From: Zygnema circumcarinatum
Lineage: Eukaryota > Streptophyta > Zygnematophyceae > Zygnematales > Zygnemataceae
Assembly: GCA_037447605.1 (NCBI GenBank)
Contig: CM074808.1
Span: forward strand, 1,930,734 to 1,994,733
Direction of reading: 5' to 3'
DNA length: 64,000 bases
Shown here: piece after piece, positions 58,657 to 64,000 of the stretch
Position numbering within the stretch: the first letter of the stretch is position 1
Layout of the letters: each line of letters begins with the position of its first letter
The notes under the pieces: model-generated
The model's input: only the letters and a program-made list of their open reading frames with translations
Database searches by the model: none
Told to the model about the DNA's origin: nothing
Program-made: the position numbers and the translations under genes

Positions 58657-58926
58657 AGTCCCTTATCATTCGTACAAATTGGATCCATGCACAGAACACG
58701 CCGTCGCAGTTTGTCGGCTGAGTCCAGTTCCTGGAAACGGAGCGGCGCTTCCCTGCCAGCCGGCGGCCTGCCCAGCCAGCAGATGCTGCAGATTAGGGTT
58801 AGCGGGAGAGTGGCAGGGCTTGGCCCTCCCTCCCTCACTCCCCTGCACCATGGGCTGCTTCTCGTAGGCAGGCAGGCAGCTAGCTCGCCGGCGTGCCGGA
58901 AGGGGGCAGGTTTGGAAGGTGGATTT
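58657..58926. promoter_or_regulatory. Short upstream region of the RNase R gene
   Basis: About 270 bp between the MULE-like element and the start codon, with a GATTAGGGTTAG word at about 58791. No certain TATA box. Confidence 0.4.
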
Positions 58927-61900
58927 ATGCCATTGCCCGCGCTCTCTTTTTCCAGGCGTCGTCTCTCTCTTCGCTGCCTTCCTTTCTATGCTGTCAGCTC
59001 AGTGAAGCAGGGAGGTTTGTCAGCTCCGCCAAGAATGGCGTCCGCATGGAAGCAGCTTGGCTCCCATCCTCGAGTGCAGGCCTTGGCGGAATCGCCTGCT
59101 TGTAGCGGCGGCAAACTCTTCCAGGAAACGCATCCTGCTGCGTATGGCTCACTTGCAAAGGATGGATATTTGTGGGGCAGCGTGAACAGGTTTAAGGAGG
59201 GCTCCACTGTGATCCCTGAGAATGTATCATTATTTGGCAGAGCAATCAGATATGGAGAGCATTCTCATGAGCTCGACAAAAAAAGCATCAATTCCTCGAA
59301 TAAATCATATTGTGGGCAGTCCAACCGTCCATCTGCACTGAACAGTGCTCGATGGAAAAAAACTGGAGCTTTGCGGAACGATGGGAGGTCAGAAAATTGG
59401 AGAACAATTCGGTAAGATTTTCCCCGGTGGATTAGTGAGCTGTCATTTTTTTCATGAGCTGAGCTTATACGGGGCACCAGTATTCCTTAACTTCTGAATA
59501 CCTTGGAGCAGGAATCATCCAAGACTCAAATGCTTACAACAGACTGGCAAACCCCGCGTTGATTCTTCGTGAACTCATGCTTTGGCAGAGCTGCAAAAGG
59601 CGGGTCTTCAAGTACGTCATCAGGGGCTGCAGATTCAAAACCTGCACTTCGGAAGGGGGTTATGGTAGAGATTGAACGTGATCAAAACAAAACCTGCTTA
59701 GTGGTCGTACAGCGACCGGATGGGAGGAAAAATTGGATTACGATGGACCAGGTCCTTTCATTTGCTTCGCTTTTTTCGTTTTTAGAGCTAGAAAGTATGG
59801 CATAAGTAATTCATTGATTGAAAAGAGAATGTCAATAGCTCAAGGATGAGTCAACTTCAAACAACACTGTTTCTTGCCCTCCTCAACTTTTTGTTTGCAC
59901 TGCACAAAAACTAGTGGAACAAATCCATCGGCGTACTTTGCTTAGTTGGTCTGAGTGGCAGTAGCTCACACCGTAGAATTTATCAAATTTACACATGATA
60001 GTAATTATACGTATCGTCAATGCTTGAAATTTAAAATTCAGGCCACTATGTTCTGACCAAAACTACTCCTTCCACAACGTACCTTTTGTTTGAACATCTG
60101 CTCATGCTCACCTGAGCTGAATCTGGGATGTTGGGACAGCATGGCAATACTTTCTCAGTAAGGCCTCAGCAGGTGGAATTTATAGTCCCAGGCTCTCAAG
60201 AGTATACGCCCAGCGACATAGGCGCCTTTCTCCAGCAGGCTGCAGCCATTGAGGTATTTTTCCGATAACTTGCAGTGGCATAGCGGCATGCTGCAAACCT
60301 TTCTCTTGACTATGGCAGTCTGCCTCTATAATGGAGCCTACGATGGGCATAAAATCGTGCTGGTTTGTTATTGGGTCGTTTGGAATATGCCAGTCATAGA
60401 AGGGCATAGAATTCAAAGCTGTCAACTATGGCGCTGGAGACACATCTGGCAAGTGGACTACCCACTTTCATGGAGTGGGTTCACGAGTACTTGGGAGCGT
60501 CAATGTGTTTCTTGGGAATGAATGGTTCATACTGGCGGAATAAGGGGTGTGGCAATACAAAGCAGTGGGGATGTCTACCGTGTTGTGTGGGAGCCCTTAA
60601 TGATGTGGCAACTGTGAGATAAACTTTGAAAACATGTCAAAGACGTAAAACTGGTGAGGAGAAGTAGTGATATTGCTGAAACTGGATGATCAATGCGTTT
60701 CTGGATGGCAATAGGAATTCACGACTATTCCAGCGAGTTCATTGACGGCTGAGCCGGCACTTTCTCTTTTGATGGTTACAGTGATTGAGAAACGTGTAAA
60801 TTTTCTTTGAGGGCATCTCTTTCCTTTGCATGAGCGTGTGTGCTGATCTTGGGAGTTGCAGGTGGCAGGATCCCTCGATGCTGGAGCTGGTATGGTCCGA
60901 GTTGCTTGCAGAAAATGGCACTGTCAACGCGGAGGAATTAGCTGAGGTATGTCAGGCGAGGCTTTCCGCTGTGTGTCCTCAATGTGGGTGATGTGAAGCT
61001 GTTGTGATGTTGTGGTCAACAGTGAATATGTGGTCAGGCTCTAAGCAGCACTGGTTCTGCCAAAAAAAAAGGATTTTCCAAAAACTTAGATTGTCGAGCT
61101 GATGTATGTATTTTATTAGGGAAGAAAATTGTAAACTCTTTTGGGAATTATGAGGATAAATAGCGCTTGACTAGAAAAGAAGCGCATCCTCCCGAAGCAG
61201 TCTGAAACTTTTGAGAATCCTGTAACATTGGGGGGAAACTAATATAGCTGGTCTTTTGCGGAAGCGAACAATTGGAGAAGGCAATGATAGTTCATATCTG
61301 CAAGGCCTCATTAGGCTTGCTCTTTTGTTCATAGTCTTTGGCACGGTAGTTCCATGCTTCATTTAAGTAACAGCTAAGAGAAAATGGCCGTGAAGCAGAC
61401 ACTCTTGATGCCATTAACAGTTTTTAAGACATCTTTTTCAGCAACAACATCGAAACGGTCAGCGGAAGTAATGCTTAAATTTTCTTTTTCTGGGTGGGGT
61501 CACAGCTTCTCTTTGTGGGCAGTGGGCCAGTGGAGTGCTTTGCGGCACATCGCCTCTTGATGGCTGACAGGCTGTATTTTAAACGCCGGAAAGGAGTTGA
61601 ACTAGTTTTTGAGCCACGTCCAGCTCATCAGGTAATTTCTGCCAAAACATATTGGTTACGAGCGTTGTGATCTCTGGAAGCTGGACACCTGCGAAAAGTA
61701 AAAAAGCAGAAATGACGGCTGGATATGGCCAATTAATCTTCACAAGCCTTCAGTTATTCTATTGTTTACTGGTGGAGTTGTAAGAATGTTTCATATCTCG
61801 TGACTTCCAGTGTCTGCCCTATCAATTAGATCTGCCAATGTTCACATTATGCTTGTGACTGAAGAGCTTGAATGATTTACCTCCAGAAACCGTTTCTTAC

Positions 61901-64000
61901 TGCTACATTGTTGTTTTGCCCTCAGTTCTTTTTTACCTTTTTTGTTCTTGTTTTAAATCAAATGTGTGAGAGAGAAAGGATGGTATTGCTTGGAATTCTC
62001 AATCTTTTATTGGGTTTTCTGCTGTTCATGGAGTGTGCGTTGATGTGAACATTGATTACGAGGCGATGTATTTCTTTTCTGTTTTTCTTTTATTTCGTTC
62101 TTTCTTTCTTTTCTTGTCTTTTTTTTTTTTTTTTTGTATCCTCATTCATGAGCAGATGCGCACACACATAGGGAATGGGAGAGAGAAACAGTGAGAGGGA
62201 AAACGCTGACATGAGCAGTGGCCGGCAGGCATATGCCAGCTGGGAGATGCACATGGAGTTATCATTGGATCAATTATTGCAGTTCTTCTGCAAGTCCTAG
62301 CTGAGATTCGTTTGCAAACGTTATGCAACTGTTGGCCAGATGCGATGATGCACGCAATCAGCCAAATTTTGTTGTGTCTGTGAAGGTGGAAGAGCTGAAG
62401 GCAAAGCTGGCAGCTGAAGAAGCGATTCAAGTCACGAGGCAGCGTTTTGTGGATGCTGTTCAAGCACTTCTGCAGAAGAAGCCTGAACAGAGGGCTGCCA
62501 GCTGGAAGCTGGACCCCCTTGCGGCGACTGTGGTGGAGGTCCTGCGTCCCTACGCTTTGGAACTGCAAGGAACAGACAACAAGACTGCAGAGAAGGTGGG
62601 AGTGGTCTCCCCGTTCTGCAATACAGGCTGCTTAGTTGAATCTGAAAGAGTCTGGTGAAATGGCTGAGAATGGCCTCTGTATTGCCTGTCAGGTTCAAGC
62701 CATGCCACCTTCCTAACCGAATATGGGCTTTTGCATTTTCTCTCTTGTTGGATCGCAGTACCTTGAAATGCTTGGAGTGCCACGTTTGCCGGATACGGCC
62801 CGCAATCTTCTTGTCCGCATGGGAGTGCTACCTCGTCATTATAATCTTGAGCTCCTCCGTTCAGATGCATTGCGGGCGTTTCCTGACGAGGTTTTGCAAG
62901 CAGCCGAAGATACCCTGAATAGTCCACAACCCGATCCAGATGAGGTATCTACCGGATTCTCTTAGATGACAGATTGTTTTAAGAACTTTGGGAATGTTAC
63001 TTCTTTCACTTGTAAAGCCTGAGTTTCAAAAGAAGATCACTGTCAATCATTAAAGCTATATTCAAGGATCTTTAGCTCAATTGGTTAGAGCACTCGGCCG
63101 ATAATCGAGGAACGTGGGGAAAGCGATGGGCGTATGTGAACAGTGTTTTCTGATTGCAGCGAACGCGAGAGACATGTACCTTATTTAGAAATATTGAGCC
63201 TGTCTGTTTGACTAATCTAGCATTTGCAAATCCTATAGTAATGGAAAGCTTATGAAAGCATATCATGTCAGTTGCATACGAAGAGTGATGGCTGGTTGAA
63301 AGTTGTGCGCTTGACATAGTTGGGGTTCCAAGGGAGTGCAGGCTCTGCGTGTGGACCTTACGCACTTGAAGGTTTATACTATCGATTCAGATGATACAAC
63401 TGAGGTGAGAAGATTTCTAGTGTGCAAATTTTTTGTATTTGGGACGACAGGCACTGGGAAAAAGGGAGATTGGTCGGACAATGTGGACTTCAAGTGAGGT
63501 CTTCTTGAGCTGCCAATAATATTCTCAAGCTGCGATTCACCATTAATATTATTGCATGGAAATGGAGTTGCAGATAGATGATGGGCTCAGCATTGAAGAA
63601 CTGGAAGACGAGAAGCTGCGTGTATGGATCCATGTTGCAGATCCGGCCCGCTGGATTATGCCTCGTAATCCGCTCGATAGGTAACTTTCATGTACTCAAA
63701 GCGGTTTATGACATGAGAACAAGGATACGAAAGCAAGCCAATCTGAGATATGGTGGTTGAGAGCTCCTGAATGTCACCGTAGACTATGCAAGAAGTGCAT
63801 GCACTGGCAGGATGCTACGACTTCCCGGGCAGGTTACTTATCCATGCATGTGTTTGCTACAGGGAAGCACAAAGGCGTGGCACTTCGATTTATTTATGTA
63901 CTGGAAAAGTGACCATGTTTCCAGGGGAACTTGCTGCTGGCCCCATGAGTCTCATACAGGGGCAGCAGTGCTGTGCCATGACCGTGCGGGCAGATTTGCT
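58927..64000 (+). CDS. RNR1: Organellar RNase R / RNB exoribonuclease (RNR1-like), 3' end outside window
   Basis: 3'-5' exoribonuclease that matures rRNA and mRNA in plastids or mitochondria. Exons in phase: 58927-59411, 59589-59751, 60140-60253, 60869-60946, 61506-61631, 62386-62595, 62759-62944, 63342-63404, 63574-63680, 63863 to beyond 64000. The start gives a transit-like peptide (MPLPALSFSRRRLSLRCLPF). Landmarks matching plant RNR1: RKGVMVEIERD, SVRPQQVEFIVPG, DPSMLELVWSELLAENGTVN, FVGSGPVECFAAHRLLMADR, KPEQRAASWKLDPLAATVVE, YLEMLGVPRLPDTARNLL. The RNB active site follows: HLKVYTIDSDDTTEIDDGLS (acidic metal ligands D, E, D, D), VWIHVADPARWI, REAQRRGTSIYLCTGKVTMF and MSLIQGQ. The missing 3' part should hold the rest of RNB and an S1 domain. 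The exon 6 acceptor is AAG, not CAG. Confidence 0.95.
63067..63112 (+). pseudogene. tRNA-Ile-like 5' half in an RNR1 intron
   Basis: TTTAGCTCAATTGGTTAGAGC is a standard D-arm with box A. It is followed by ACTCGGCCGATAATCGAGG, which folds as a 5-bp anticodon stem with loop CCGATAA, anticodon GAU (position 33 is C instead of U). No TTCGA box B or 3' acceptor strand follows, so it is a truncated tRNA copy rather than a functional gene. Confidence 0.6.

Overview
The window is nuclear DNA of a green-lineage eukaryote, most likely a streptophyte (alga, bryophyte or another early-diverging plant). Genes are split by GT-AG introns, the proteome is plant-like, and several proteins carry N-termini resembling organelle transit peptides. 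Plant-specific or plant-typical families include a CHX cation/H+ antiporter, an ERD6-like sugar porter, an F-box/JmjC protein of the JMJ22 type, an F-box/kelch protein and an organellar RNase R. I cannot name the species. There are no prokaryotic operons, CRISPR arrays or complete tRNA genes.

Layout. Positions 1-8.3 kb are gene-poor and repeat-rich: a 12-bp coding-frame minisatellite, a 7-bp satellite, a short CCCTAA tract and an array of units carrying ACGTGGCA. From 8.3 kb gene density rises. Genes in order (strand): conserved plastid-type protein (-), neutral ceramidase (+), CHX antiporter (+), ABM-domain protein (+), ERD6-like sugar porter (+), F-box/kelch protein (+), TRAPPC4/TRS23 (-), unidentified two-exon gene (+), CHMP5/VPS60 (-), RlmH-type methyltransferase (+), ERp29/PDI-D-like protein (-), F-box/JmjC protein (-), and RNase R/RNB exonuclease (+, running off the right edge). 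Exons were joined by hand. The joins rest on reading-frame phase, GT/AG borders and remembered family sequence; starts and some last exons remain uncertain.

The intergenic DNA holds a family of fold-back elements of about 1 kb that look like Mutator-type MITEs, at 16.9-17.8, 33.0-34.1 and 57.6-58.6 kb. Their target-site duplications are 8-9 bp. One carries an ORF ending in a CCHC zinc knuckle. Two elements of a second family, with TA target duplications and CAGT termini, lie at 57.1-57.6 and 57.9-58.3 kb. The second of these sits exactly at the dyad centre of the fold-back element that contains it. A block of about 100 bp recurs at four places on both strands.

The genes do not form a single pathway. 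They cover sphingolipid breakdown (ceramidase), ion and sugar transport, vesicle tethering and ESCRT-III (TRAPPC4, CHMP5), ER folding (ERp29-like), ubiquitin or chromatin/RNA demethylation (F-box genes) and organellar RNA metabolism (RlmH-like, RNase R). Several are divergently paired with short shared promoters (8312-11370/11677-16172; 44802-47085/47581-48312; 38994-40854/41676-42549).
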